64,000 nucleotides of DNA from Endomychus coccineus (taxonomy: Eukaryota; Arthropoda; Insecta; Coleoptera; Endomychidae): positions 67,744,633 through 67,808,632 of the forward strand of contig OY294068.1 in NCBI GenBank assembly GCA_958510875.1. The letters run 5' to 3'. This document shows, one piece after another, positions 35,441 through 46,306 of the stretch; position 1 is the stretch's first letter; each line of letters begins with the position of its first letter. The notes below the pieces were generated by a model that was not told the DNA's origin, made no database searches, and saw only the letters and a list, made by a program, of their open reading frames with translations. Made by a program: the position numbers and the translations under genes.

Positions 35441-36700
35441 GTGAGTAGGATGGTGGAGCTGGCGCAGGTAAGTATCTACTTAGAAGATATGAATCTATTT
35501 CTAAAAATACTAGGAAAATATGTACAAGCACAAGCTACCTGTGCTATCAACCATAAGGTAAAAGAAATTCTGAACCGTAAAATCAGCGGTGCAATACTAA
35601 TAGCAATGAGTAGGAACAATAAATATCTCCACCAAACTAGTATTACGGAGTCATAATAGCCTAAGCCAAGAAGCAAACGATAACAATATTAGGCATATTG
35701 GATGAAGGGACACGATATAACACAAGGCAATCATAAGGCGGATGAACTGGATTGTATGAAATCTGCCAACGGAAAGCCCTAGAAAAGATCAATAATCGCG
35801 CGAAAGCTTTGATACCATTCTCAAAGACAACCATCTCAAGGCGCCCAAGCAATGACGGAATGAAATTTCAGGTTGTAGACAGGGTAAGGAAGCGATGCAC
35901 GTCTATAATCAACCAAATATTACTTGATAGTGTTTCGGAAAAAGTAATGGGACATAACCCGCTCAATAGGGCATACGAAGGAGTTGAGAGATACCAAACA
36001 CGTGCTTTGCATCTGCCCAACCCTCGCATACATTATTAGAGAGTCCATGTTGGAGGAACTCTTGCCCAGCATGGACATCATTAAAGAGACACCTCATATT
36101 GCTGTGCTCTTGTTATTCCAACACCTAGGGGGTTATGGGTCTCTTTAAAATAACGCCAGCTTCCCTGCATAGTGGCGGTCGAACGTTCTCTTTTTATCCA
36201 GTTACGTCTTACTGCCCGGCAGAAGCCTAAGCCTTTGAGAAAGGAGATAGAGATTGACTTCTTCTGGCATCCTTATGTTACTTGTTACCAGTTTACGACT
36301 ACTGAGTAACCGTTGACCTCATCAAAACATGACCCATAATTCCGCCGTCCGCGAATCCATTTCCCAAATACGGAAAAAGAAGAGAGTCGTAGATTTAGGG
36401 GTACGAGTCATGTGGTGGTGCACTTAAGTATCGATCTGCAGAGTCAACTGTTAGATTCGCTATGTTATGTAATGGAAAACCCCGTGCGTTACTTGTTAGA
36501 TTGAGCTGCACGAAGAAAGACATACTTAGTCAGACAACTAAAAACACATCGGAGGACAATCTTCTATGAAGGAGGTACAATGATCCTAATGAGCATCAAG
36601 TATGCTGACCAATGGGTCATCCTCTTAACACAATCCAGAATCTAGAATGGGATGATCTACTAATTCGATCTAATCATGTCCATATGTTTTTGTTTTTTGT
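35441..36700 (+). other. Unrecognised moderately GC segment with open fragments
   Basis: Plus-strand frames at 35441-35656 and 35752-36039 (ICQRKALEKINNRAKALIPFSKTT.., VDRVRKRCTSIINQIL..) have protein-like composition and low stop density relative to the flanks. The segment as a whole is less AT-rich than its neighbours. It could be a decayed mobile element, but I cannot assign a family and see no termini. Confidence 0.25.
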
Positions 36701-38095
36701 TGTTTGGATGCATAGGTCTTAATTTAGATAAACAAGATGAAGATTGCATTTTCATACCCGAGATCGTTATTGATTCAGAACACTCCAATATATTCATTCT
36801 TCTTTTCAATTCTTGAAATGCTAAGTGAGGTTCATGATATATTCCAAAACGGTGAACTTGTGTTTTACAATAACCCTTCCCATTTATATGTTAGCAGCAA
36901 TAACAAATTTCATATAAAAAGCTTTTTAATGAAAAAATGATTAAAGACCTCTTTTCACCTCTTCCCTCGATTGAAGTTTCTCGGTAAAACTCGTCCCCCA
37001 CCACTCATCTCCAAAAATTTCAAATGATTGTGTTGTAGCTATGGGTAAATTACTCATTTGCTTAAAGCAGATGAAAAGTTTGGATTTAAAAATACCTCTT
37101 CGCGTTATTCAGTTGAAAGTAAGGAATATGCGAAAGTTCCCTACATGATATGTATAATTTGCAGAGTTATTGATAGTTATTATAGAACATGATAAACAGA
37201 AATTATACATGGCTTAAGGAGCGCGCTCTAACGAAGATATTACATCTAGCGAATTCCTTTCCTTTAAATGTGTCATATTTTAATTTACGAGTTGGGTTGT
37301 ACAACAGATTTAAAGCAGGAAGCGTATAACCATGGTTTCCATAATCCAATGATTTACCATAAACGTGGAACATTCCGGTAATTATAGCGTATGTGTTCAA
37401 TAAATATGTGTGATACAAAGATACATGAATTTGCAATTGAATTAATATGAACAGTAAATGACAAATGGTCGCAAATACGTTCTTAATTATTTTGTATCAT
37501 AACCGAGTATGTTCAAGAATCAGAATACGATTCTGTTAAGTGTAGACTTTTTGTAAAAACGTATGACAGCAGAAATATCACTAACACACTAGGTATATGA
37601 AAACAGGTTCGAAATAACTGATCAATTTCCTTTAACGATCAATAGAAAAATTTTTAAGTAGTCTCTACATCAATGACGACTCAATCACTGAAGTGTGAGA
37701 ATATTACATTTTGTAGTTTCAGAGATTACAAAAGAAAAAGAGGCATGCGTTTGTTATCCAGTGATTCGGACAGTTCAACTGAGAAATATTTTAATAGTAT
37801 ATAGTATAAAACATATAATGTCAGTCGGTTTATTCATTATCCCTGTTAATTCGAATAAGCTTTCAGTGTCATGACATATAGTATAATTTGAGGTCTTACA
37901 TCGCATTTAGTAAGTTTCAATCATTTGCAATATATAAGTTGAAGTTCTAAATTCGGCAGCGAAGCCGACCCCCTTACCTTTTCCTACGGGTGTTAACAGT
38001 TCCTGCCGAACCTCAGAAACTGATAGTAGATTAGTTTCATTTATATAATCTGAAAAGTTACAACTTAGTTGTAGCCAGTCTACATAACCTATTAT
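36700..38095. other. AT-rich interval, no identified gene
   Basis: No coding or repeat structure was recognised, apart from the short words gtgtcatgacat and tagtataaaaca near 37800-37880, which also occur near 9470-9530. Confidence 0.35.
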
Positions 38096-38143
38096 GAGAA
38101 TTCCAATGTGTGGGTACAAAAACCGAGGGAGAATTGAATCTCA

Positions 38144-38158
38144 CCCCCCCCCCCCCCC
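38144..38158. repeat. Poly-C run (15 C)
   Basis: Fifteen consecutive C residues lie just inside the left end of the foldback element. The matching place in the right arm is cacaggggggaggg, much shorter, so the run has probably expanded by slippage or is a sequencing-error-prone tract. Confidence 0.9.
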
Positions 38159-39084
38159 GCGTGCAAGCTATATGGATGTTTATTCTACGAGACGTGAAGT
38201 CTCATCTTTCCAAAGTACATAATACTGCTTTATGCATCGGAACTTGATTATTGTTAAACGAAGCCGTATTTTCTGAGAAGGAAATAATTTTTATTCGTGC
38301 AACTATTGCGAAAAAATTAACAGTTCCTAAGTTTTTACGTGTCTATATGCTTAGTTGTTTTAGGCGAGGCAAATTAACATTGAACTTCTTGATTCCTTCC
38401 GGATGGGTGAATCAAGATGCGGTTTTTTGCATTGGACTAATAAAGGTGTTTAGAAAAAATGTCCACCTCGTTTTTATAGAAGAGGTGAGTAATTGCATTG
38501 ATGCTTTGAAAAATGCATTTTTTTGAGTGCATTTTCTGAAACTGTTATAAAAAAAGAATTATTCCTTGGTAAATAATCGACAAAATGATCAAAACTTCAC
38601 TCGGGGGTTGCTGATCACGAATATGATGGTCACAAGGTCCGCCGATGTACCTAGGGAACAGGCCGCCCTGGTTGATAGCCCTTCTCCGAGAATTACGGTT
38701 AAATTTCATTCAAAGTGCATGAAAGATCATTAATCGGGGGGTTTTTGAGGTTGCTGATCACAACTATGATGGTCAAAAAGTCTGCCGATGTACCTAGAAA
38801 CCACGGCGCCCTGGTGAAGTCAGGGACATAGCCAGGTGTTGGCGAAGGGAGCGGTAGACTCCCACCCCTCCGGAACCTTTTTGGGTTATGATTGTTATAT
38901 GTAGAGCAAGAATTTTCGCCCTCGCTCGAAAAAATTTTATGGCTACATGCCTGGAAGCGCTCATCTCTGCGGATTTCAGATATACGCATGCATACGTTGG
39001 CACATATATACAGGTATCCTTGGGACAGATGTTTTCGGGTCTAATAATATTAATAATAGTAATAATCTGCGTATTGAATGGAGG

Positions 39085-39480
39085 CAGACACGACATAAAG
39101 ATAGTTATAACTGCGATAGAACTTGCCAAAGATGTCAACGAAATAGCCGTGATTGTGGCAGAAGATGCTCGCTATTGCGCTAACTCCACCGAATTTGGAA
39201 GTTTCCGTCTTCAAACCGTCGCGACCTGTTAAACCAGAAGAAGTGTACTCATCAAGATGTTTGAGTAATCGGCCGTATGTTTCCGCTAACATTTTATTGC
39301 TCCATGCTATAAGAGGGTGTGATACAGTCAGTATCAGACTTACTTCCAGGGAAAAAAACCTTTTTTCCAAACATTTCAAAACAATGAGAGCTCGGACTTG
39401 AGCGAACACGCTCAGAAACTCAAGGTGTCTGGCTTGTCGATCGATGAAATTTTGGAACATCGTTGCCGATTAGATCTAGT
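39085..39480 (+). pseudogene. PIN/FEN-like nuclease-domain gene relic inside the foldback element
   Basis: One frame reads DIKIVITAIELAKDVNEIAVIVAEDA. After a frameshift near 39170 it continues LTPPNLEVSVFKPSRPVKPEEVYSSRCLSNRPYVSANILLLHAIRGCDTVS, then KNLFSKHFKTM. A hydrophobic strand followed by (G/A)ED, then FLKP.....E.VYS, then ILLLHAIxGCDTxS matches a recurrent insect/cnidarian transposon-linked protein family. Its GEDTDLLVLL and GCDTTSA motifs look like the acidic motifs of PIN/XPG nucleases. That resemblance is my inference. A frameshift, a deletion after GCDTVS and stops mark it as dead. It lies between the arms, so it is the probable cargo or former transposition gene of this family. 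Confidence 0.5.
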
Positions 39481-40611
39481 AATGTATAATGCACCGAAGA
39501 CCTGTATAATACCAAATGGTCCAGATCAATTTACACCTCCTATAACCCAGCAAGTATAAACTTTTAAATATGTAAGAAATTTGAAAATTTTCTGTATAAG
39601 TGCAAAAAATCAATTTCAATAATATATCAAACTTTTTTTATGTACTTTCTGATTCATTTAATGCCTTTTCCAATTCGTCACTCCATTCATTACGTATACG
39701 CAACGATTTTTTTTTGAAACTTCACAAATCAGGTTTATGCATTTTAAAAGTAGTCAAGGCAGAATTCTTGGAGATGATCTATCTAAAGTAGCACCTCGTC
39801 CTTCAGGTGAGTCGGTAGACTTCGTGATCAGCGACCTCAAGAACCCCCGATGATCTTCCATGCACGTTGAACGAAATTGAAACGTAATTCTTGAAGATGA
39901 ACTCTCCGCCAGGGTGCATTGGTCGCCAGGTGCATCGGCGGACTTTTTGACCATCATAGTCGTGATCAGCGACCTCAAAAACCTCCCGATTGATGATCGT
40001 TCATACACTTTGAACGAAATTTAACCGTAATTCTCGGAGAAGGACTATCCACCAGGGATCCCTGGACCCCAGGTGCATCGGCGGACTTTGTGACCATTAT
40101 ATTCGTGATCAGCGACTACAAAAACCCCCCGGGTGATAAGGTTTTGATCATTTTGTCGATCATTTACCAAGTATTAATTCTTTTTTTATAACAATTTCAG
40201 AAAATGCACTCAAAAGATGCATAATTCACTCACTCACCTCTTCTATAAAAACGAGGTGAACATTTCTTCTGAACGCCTTTATGAATCCAATGCAAAAAAC
40301 CCCATCTCAACTCATCCATTCGGACCGAATTAAGAAGTTCAATGCTAATTTGCCTCGCCTAAAACATCTAAGCATATAGACATGTAACAACTTAGGAACC
40401 GTTAATTTTTTCGCCATAGTTACACGAATGAAAACTATTTCCTTCTCAGAAAATACGGCTTTGCTTAACAATAATCAAGTTCCGACGCATAAAGAAGTAT
40501 TATGTAGTTTGGAAAGATGAATAAACATCCATACATAGCTTGCACACAGGGGGGAGGGTTCTGAGATTCAATTCTCCCTCGGATTTTTACCCACACATTG
40601 GAATGCCACAA

Positions 40612-40765
40612 TGCAAACACTCACCTCTTCTATAAAAACGAGGTGGACATTTTTTCTCAATGCCTTTATGAATCGAATGCAAAAAACCACATCTCAATTC
40701 ATTCATTCGGACGGAATGAAGAAGTTTTGGCCTTTTTTGTGTTAATTTGCCTCTCCTATTTCGGT
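40612..40765. repeat. Extra partial copy of the foldback arm
   Basis: The stretch cactcacctcttctataaaaacgaggtg.acatttttt, then tgcctttatgaatc.aatgcaaaaaac, then attcattcggacggaat..aagaagtt repeats the right-arm segment 40226-40340 in direct orientation, just outside the element end. It is either part of a second, truncated copy or an end-duplication product. Confidence 0.65.
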
Positions 40766-40769
40766 TCAT

Positions 40770-42015
40770 TCTTATTCCGCCTCGTTATGTTAATCTACGT
40801 CCTTTTGTTATTGAATACTTTAATACTTAATGCAACGAGAATACATTGCGAATTGCTTTCTATTTGCCATATTTTGGAATAGCAAATTATGATTTTTAGC
40901 TTCGTGTATGTTTTTTTGTGAGTTACAATTCTTTCTTTATTTTTATTTGTTCTGTGTAAATTATTAATATTTTGACATGATGCGTATTGCATATTTTGTT
41001 TATAACATATTCGACCTGTTGATTGCCTATAAGGATATTTTCCAATAAAGCAAATTTATTGTTATTGACATTTGTAATTCAGTGACGAAATTTCAATAAA
41101 AGATAGCGTAGAAAATAAATCTTCAGAGTAACATGTTGAGAATAAATCCATTTATTAAAATCTAATTAATTATTAAAATGTAACAGGTCCCTTATCTCTC
41201 ACATATTTTATAACAGTAGACTAGTTTAGTAGCATTTACCGCTATCGATTCTGGAGCAGTACACTAAATAAATCTCCCACGTCTTCGTCTGATAGACGAC
41301 TTTCTAATGAATCCTTCTACAGGCAATAACTGGGATACTATTAGCGATAACCAATAACACGTAGAACCATTAAAATTACTATTTTATTCAAATTACTTCA
41401 TTTTAGAAGCGAAGTTTCGTAACAGTGGTTGATAACGAAACTATATTTTTCTACTCCGCGTCTGTTCGAAGCTTCATTCGATATGCTAATTCTAGAAATT
41501 TTCAAAAGTTGGCGGTATTACTTGACACTTCAACATGTACTTCACTTTCGTTTTTCACAATTGGTACGAAATAAATACCAACCTAAGAAGAAAAAACAAC
41601 TAATTCATCAATTTTTTTTAGAAAAAAGTCTCAAGTTTGGGCAACAACCGCGAAGCGTCCTAGTAAAACTAGTTCTCTAATATACTATTTCTACAGATAC
41701 TGAAGCATTTTATTTTAAATTGGCACATTCACGGATATAGTTGACCATACTGGTAGAGAATGAGGGAATGATTCTTCAAAGATTGTGTTTCACATTCCTC
41801 TTCGTCAACTGAGAAATAATATAATTAACGATTACATTATAACGATGTGGTTGATTTTCTAGTCATCTCATATATTAGTTTCAGTGATCACTTCCATATG
41901 ATTCCTGGAATTCTTAGATATAATAGACTATTTAACCACATAACTATTACTTCGATCTTCTTTCTCATTTGAATACGTATTTTCCTTCTTCCGTTGATAA
42001 AACATACTATTATAC
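40770..42015. other. AT-rich interval, no identified gene
   Basis: No recognisable gene or element. Confidence 0.35.
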
Positions 42016-42023
42016 GGTTCGAC

Positions 42024-42915
42024 CACGGTCGTACATACAGGTCTGGAAACTCGGGGCTGTTTCCTATGTGAGAAGTGAGTCCGCTAAGCGTCGATTGTCG
42101 CGTAGTACCAAAAGACGTCACGTAAGAGTATCATAAAAGGCGTCACGTAAGACTATCATCTTGATCTCTATGAAGAGTATTCTGTGACAACTGTCAGTTG
42201 ACTTGTAAACACCACGGTCGTAGTAGTAAACAAGGAATACCTGCGTTTTTAGAAACAAATTACGAAATCGTGCATTGTGCCGAAATGCAAAACGGGGTAC
42301 AAAAATGTAAAGCAAGAAACTTCTGTTTTTAAAGTGCCGAAAGATGCGGATATGCGAAAAAAGTGGACCTCGTTTTAACGAGGTTTTTATGAAGTTATTT
42401 TCAAGGTGAGTTTGACAAGACTAGCAGTTATATTCCTCTCTCAAATCAGAATAGTAAATATTGCGTACGAGAAAAATTGGCAGTGTCGACATAGCCGAGG
42501 TTTCCGGACCCGTCGAGTGTACAGTACCGGAGGTTTTAGTGTATAATGTATATATTGTAAACATAATGAAAGACAACATACTAAACTAGTATACATGTAT
42601 TTTGATTGTAATCCTAATTTAATTTAAAAAATGTTTATATGCGATCGATTATTTTCATACATTTCCTTTTTAAATTACTACCAAAAAAGCCTTAGATAAT
42701 AAATACATACCCCGGAAAGAATGTGTTTTAACGAGGCCTGTTATGTGTGCGAAAAAGAGGAAGTTATTTTTAAGGTGAGTAATACATTCTGACAAGAGTA
42801 ACAGTTCTATTCCTCTCTCAAATCAGAATACTTAGTAACACTGCTTGCGATTCCGGGAAGAAATCGTTTTACCACTTCGTGATCCAAGCGTTTGACTTTC
42901 TTATCTTTTTTGTAT
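42024..42915 (+). mobile_element. P-superfamily relative with THAP exons (truncated right end)
   Basis: It begins CACGGTCGTACATACAGGTC at 42024, the same terminus as the element at 13406. It continues with the shared leader (tttcctatgt.agaagtgagtccgctaagcgtc..tgtcgcgtagtaccaaaag). The THAP exon piece (42285-42380) reads VPKCKTGYKNVKQETSVFKVPKDADMRKKW and then hits a stop. A further piece at 42720-42778 reads RFNEACYVCEKEEVIFK before a GTGAGT donor. Together with the 13.6 kb copy these show the THAP order C..C-x-FKVPKD-W-C..(H). No matching right terminus is found, so this copy is truncated and rearranged. Confidence 0.65.
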
Positions 42916-43008
42916 TATGATGTATGATAATTTCAGAAGGAAAGCGAATTCTCCGACACTACGTTTATTGAAAGAGATGTAGGCGCTTAGCGGTTTTCGC
43001 AATGGACC

Positions 43009-43637
43009 TCAATTGAACGTCCCCTGAAAGGGTGTACTGTTGGTGGTGATAGCGAACATGGCTGTTGAGGACATTATAGAAACGGTTGTACTTGACATCA
43101 TTATATTAAGTCTGCTTTTCTGGAGGAAATACAAGTTTGAGTTTTGGTTTGCCCGATCTTCATTCATTGCATTGACGTTTCTGTGCCTTGCACCTCTTGA
43201 TTCATTTGATGATATAGACTTCACGATATAATAAAGGGTACCATCATGCGCAAAAGCTATCGAGGGACAGGAGGTCACTTCCAATACATCGTTGAGCAGA
43301 AACAAAATTGGTGCCAAAGCAGATTCCTGTGGAACACCAACCGTGGTTGCCATTTATCGGAGAGCTCCGTCAACTACCACATGAATCATTTATCTGAAAG
43401 GAAACTCGATATAAAAAGTCAATGTTGGAGTGGCAAATCATAATACGGAAATTTCTTAATAAGGCTTTTGTCAAATGCTTTCGAGATTCTCATTAGTGTT
43501 ATAGTGTATCCACAGTTGTGAACTCTCTTATAGTTTATCAATGTGGTATTTCTGGCTGAAATTTCAGAGATTGAACAGGGTAAGCCTATTTCTTCTTTAT
43601 ATATACATTTCTCGAGAAATAGGTCACACCAACACAT
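43009..43637 (-). pseudogene. LINE RT relic (palm region)
   Basis: On the minus strand, pieces read ISKAFDKSLIKKFPYYDLPLQH (43419-43500; the D(I/V)SKAFDxV motif 3), then after stops ATTVGVPQESALAPILFLL.NDVLEVTSCPSIAFAHDGTLYYI (43353-43220). The latter is RT motif 4 (GVPQGSxLAPxLFLLFINDV) followed by the catalytic FADD box altered to FAHD. The downstream coding is eroded. The Asp-to-His change at the catalytic site, together with stops, makes it inactive. It abuts the Penelope-like element at 43640. Confidence 0.75.
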
Positions 43638-43651
43638 ATGCTTGTTATTTT

Positions 43652-43695
43652 CATCTTTACGTACGTTTCAGTCTCACGACCATCATCAGAAGACG
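43652..43695 (-). ncRNA. Hammerhead ribozyme, core intact (Penelope-like terminal repeat)
   Basis: On the minus strand the fold reads: stem I 5' strand CGTCTT (43695-43690); core CTGATGA (43689-43683); stem II GGTC-GTGA-GACT (43681-43670, one G-T pair, GTGA tetraloop); GAAA (43669-43666); a two-pair stem III formed by the last A plus C with GT around loop GTAC; unpaired A at the cleavage position (43658); stem I 3' strand AAGATG (43657-43652). All six stem I positions pair (one G-T). Every core nucleotide of the CUGAUGA/GAAA consensus is present, so self-cleavage after 43658 is predicted. Minimal hammerheads with a very short stem III are known from Penelope-like elements. It is antisense to the RT ORF. 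Confidence 0.8.
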
Positions 43696-43904
43696 TATAG
43701 CTGTATAAAACGTGATTTCTTAAAGATAATTGTATCACCACAAGGCGTCTTTATCGCACTAATTTCAATTGATAATGCCAACGCCGCCGAAACGAATTAA
43801 CATTGAATAGAATTGAACAACGTTGGGCAGAGATTAAAAACCATACAGCTCTAGATCAATCTGAATTTATAAATGCAGTAAAGTTTTGTTTAGAATGCAG
43901 CTAT

Positions 43905-44456
43905 TTTCAATAGAGTAGCAATATTTTGGGCAAATATTCGCACGGCAATAGGATCTCCTATTTCAGCTACTATTGCTAACCTAGTTATGGAATGTTTACA
44001 GGAATCTGTAATAAATTCATTAGATTTTCAACCCATATTCTTTAAACATTATGTACACGATTGCCTAATGTGTGTTCCTAATGATAAAATTCAATACGTG
44101 ATTAATAAATTTAACAATTTTCACTGTACACTTCAATTTACTTGTGAAATAGAAGTGAGCAAAAACATAAATATGAATATTAGGCATGATGCAGATGGAA
44201 AAATAAAAACTTCGTTGTTTACTAAAGATGTTTGGTCTCAACGTAATCTTTACTTCAATTCCGTTGCACCAACAAGTTATAAAAAAAGTGTTATAAACAG
44301 CCTTACAGATCGCGCGGTTAAATTGTCCAACCCAGAGGAGCGTCTCAATAATTTAAAAATTGTTCGTAATACACTGAAAATGAATGACTACCAAAAAACA
44401 TTTTTCAATCCCATCATTAAAGAAAGAATAAACAAAATCTATAATGGAACGTCATA
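43905..44456 (+). pseudogene. Penelope-like reverse transcriptase fragment
   Basis: The frame from 43987 reads MECLQESVINSLDFQPIFFKHYVHDCLMCVPNDKIQ.. and continues through LQFTCEIEVSKNINMNIRHDADGKIKT to NSLTDRAVKLSNPEERLNNLKIV. Just upstream, in the same frame, lies AIGSPISATIANLVMECL, equivalent to the G(S/T)xMGSPISxxxA motif. The catalytic YVDD box has become YVHD, and stops precede 43987, so the enzyme is inactive. The last residues before 44456 are the IIKERINKIYNGTS region. The true frame is then broken by the inserted element, and the C-terminal GYSTRAVR of the open frame is read from the insertion. Confidence 0.8.
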
Positions 44457-46306
44457 TACAGGATATTCCACGAGAGCCGTTCGTTAGAAGTTTTCTGGGT
44501 TAGAAAAAAGTTAGAATTCTGAAATTTTTGGTTCCAGGGTTATCCAAAATTTTCGTTCTTTTCAAAATATGTTCAAGATCATACTACTTCCGGTTACACC
44601 GGAAGTCACCATTAACTTCCTTATTTTAAATAGAACACCCGGTATATTATTTCATTTTTAGATTCCTGAGAAAATTTCATAGTGAATTCCATCAGGTTTC
44701 CCTATACCTATTTTCAATTGTTTCTTAGATATCTTGATTTTTAAAAAATTTTTAAAAGATGTAGCGCTGTTTTGAGCATTGCGCCCTTTAACCAATTTCG
44801 ATTGGTGGAAAGGGTTTCTGTGGTAGACGGAAGCACAGGAATGATTCTTCCGAATACCATATAGACAACTGATTTATCGCATACAGGGTATCCAAAATTT
44901 AATGACCAGTTACATCAATTTAAAAGTTGAAAAAGTTTGTTTTTCCAATGGGACCTGTATTTTATTGGATGGTCGGATGCAGAATTTGATTATGCTATAA
45001 CATTTCCTATACCTATTTCCAGTGGTTTTCTTGTTAATCCATATTTTTTATTTTAATGTGGTTTTTGGCAGAAACCGAAACATCGCTTGCCTTTCGAAGT
45101 CAAATAAACATCAATGAAACGGTAAAAAATTTACTTTAATTAGAACATGACATTAGTACATAACATTTAGAACGAAATATAAAATAAAAACAAAAAATTG
45201 GAACATAATGACATAAAATAATAAGAGAATGTAAAATTACAATAATTGTTCTATTTGACCTCCATTTTGGTTCAAACACTGAATAACTCTGTCATATACT
45301 CTTCGCGAAACAGACCTCCGAAGTTCGTCTGGACTTATATTAGTAAGCGCATGGTGAACACGGTTCAACAATTCCTCTCTAGTTTGTACCGGTCTAGAGT
45401 ACACTAGTTCTTTTATGCGACCCCAGAGGTAAAAATCCAAGGGGGTCAAATCGGGTGATCCGGGTGGCCAGTGCCAAGGTCCTCGCGGGCCAATCCACCG
45501 ATCCTCGAACATCAGTGACAATTGCCGGTGTACAGCTATAGTGGAATGTGCTGGAGCACCATCAAGCTGATACCAACTGTTTGCTCTATCACGTGGAGGT
45601 AGGGCATTTAGAAAATCACTAACAAACCCTCTCAGTATCTCCAGATATCTTGCCGCATTTAAATTTTGGTAGAACTTTTGGAGTTTGATCACCTATTGAT
45701 AAAAATATGGATTAACAAGAAAACCACTGGAAATAGGTAAAGGGAATGTTATAGCAAATCGATGCAGAATCAAATTCTGCATCCGTCCATCCAATAAAAT
45801 ACAGGGTGTTTCATTCGAAAAAACGAACTTTTTCAACTTTTAAAATGATGTAATTGGTCATTAAATTTTGGATACCCTGTATGCGATAAATCAGTTGTCA
45901 ATGTGACATTCGAAAGAATCATTCCTGTGCTTTCGTCTACCCCAGAAGCGCTTTCCACCAATCGAAATTGGTTAAAGGACGCAATGCTCAAAACAGCGCT
46001 ACATGTGTCAAAATTTTCAAAAAAATCAAGATATCTAAGAAAAAATTGAAAAAAGATATAGGGAAACTTGATGGAATCCACTATGAAATTTTCTCAGGAA
46101 TCTAAAAATGAAATAATATACCGGGTATTCCATTCAAAATAAGGAAGCTAATGGTAACTTCCGGTGTAACTGGAAGTAGTATGATCTGGAAAATATTTTG
46201 AAAAGAAAGAAAATCTTGGATAACCCTGGAACTCAAAATTTCAGAATTCTAACTTTTTTCTAACCACGAAAACTTTCAACGAACGGCTCTCGTGGAATAC
46301 CCTGTA
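44457..46306 (-). mobile_element. Mariner/Tc1-superfamily element with inverted arms of about 600 bp, TA target
   Basis: It begins TACAGGATATTCCACGAG (44457) and ends in the reverse complement TACAGGGTATTCCACGAG (46306), flanked by TA at 44455-44456 and 46307-46308. The arms (44457 to about 45052, and about 45698 to 46306) are inverted repeats almost to the transposase remnant, unusually long for this superfamily. Blocks such as gtagcgctgttttgagcattgcg, accaatttcgattggt and gaaaacca.tgg.aataggta pair between arms. The central 640 bp holds only the C-terminal half of a transposase on the minus strand. The insertion interrupts the Penelope-like element. Confidence 0.85.
45237..45692 (-). CDS. 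Mariner/Tc1-type DDE transposase, C-terminal half
   Basis: This 151-residue frame is uninterrupted to its stop but lacks the N-terminal HTH domains and the first catalytic Asp. Visible motifs are YQLDGAPAHST (second catalytic Asp in the xxDNAPxH position), WIGPRGPWHWPPGSPDLTPLDFYLWGRIK (third acidic residue in SPDLxPxDFxLW, 36 residues after the second Asp), then REELLNRVHHALTNISPDELRR and a typical C-terminus RVIQCLNQNGGQIEQLL. The initial Met at 45692 is within the domain, so the true start is lost. In an intact element this protein would bind the terminal repeats and cut and paste at TA. Here it is a remnant. Confidence 0.85.
   Translation of the reverse strand: MIKLQKFYQNLNAARYLEILRGFVSDFLNALPPRDRANSWYQLDGAPAHSTIAVHRQLSLMFEDRWIGPRGPWHWPPGSPDLTPLDFYLWGRIKELVYSRPVQTREELLNRVHHALTNISPDELRRSVSRRVYDRVIQCLNQNGGQIEQLL

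Larger units (their letters stand above)
38099..40604. mobile_element. Large foldback element (about 2.5 kb) with arms of about 750 bp
   Basis: The outer ends ATTCCAATGTGTGGGTA (38100) and tacccacacattggaat (to 40604) are inverted. The arms run inward for about 750 bp each. Matched blocks include the poly-C/G side, gctatatggatgtttatt, gcatcggaacttgatta, aagccgtattttctgagaag, cgaggcaaattaacattgaa, ttttttgcattgga, cctcgtttttatagaagagg, and gatcaaaacttcactcggggg. The inner arm edges hold units of about 130 bp with ttcgtgatcagcgacctc (right arm 39823, 39961, 40103; left arm 38610, 38745 reversed). The centre (38880-39830) carries a decayed PIN-like gene. Arms this long with a cargo gene suggest a foldback-type DNA transposon. 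Confidence 0.75.

Noticed and set aside
38794..39460. Long minus-strand ORFs in the centre of the foldback element
   Set aside because: The plus strand carries the PIN-like motifs; the minus frames overlap arm repeats and have no recognisable domain.
41429..41680. 83-residue plus-strand ORF
   Set aside because: No family resemblance, AT-driven composition, no flanking gene signals.
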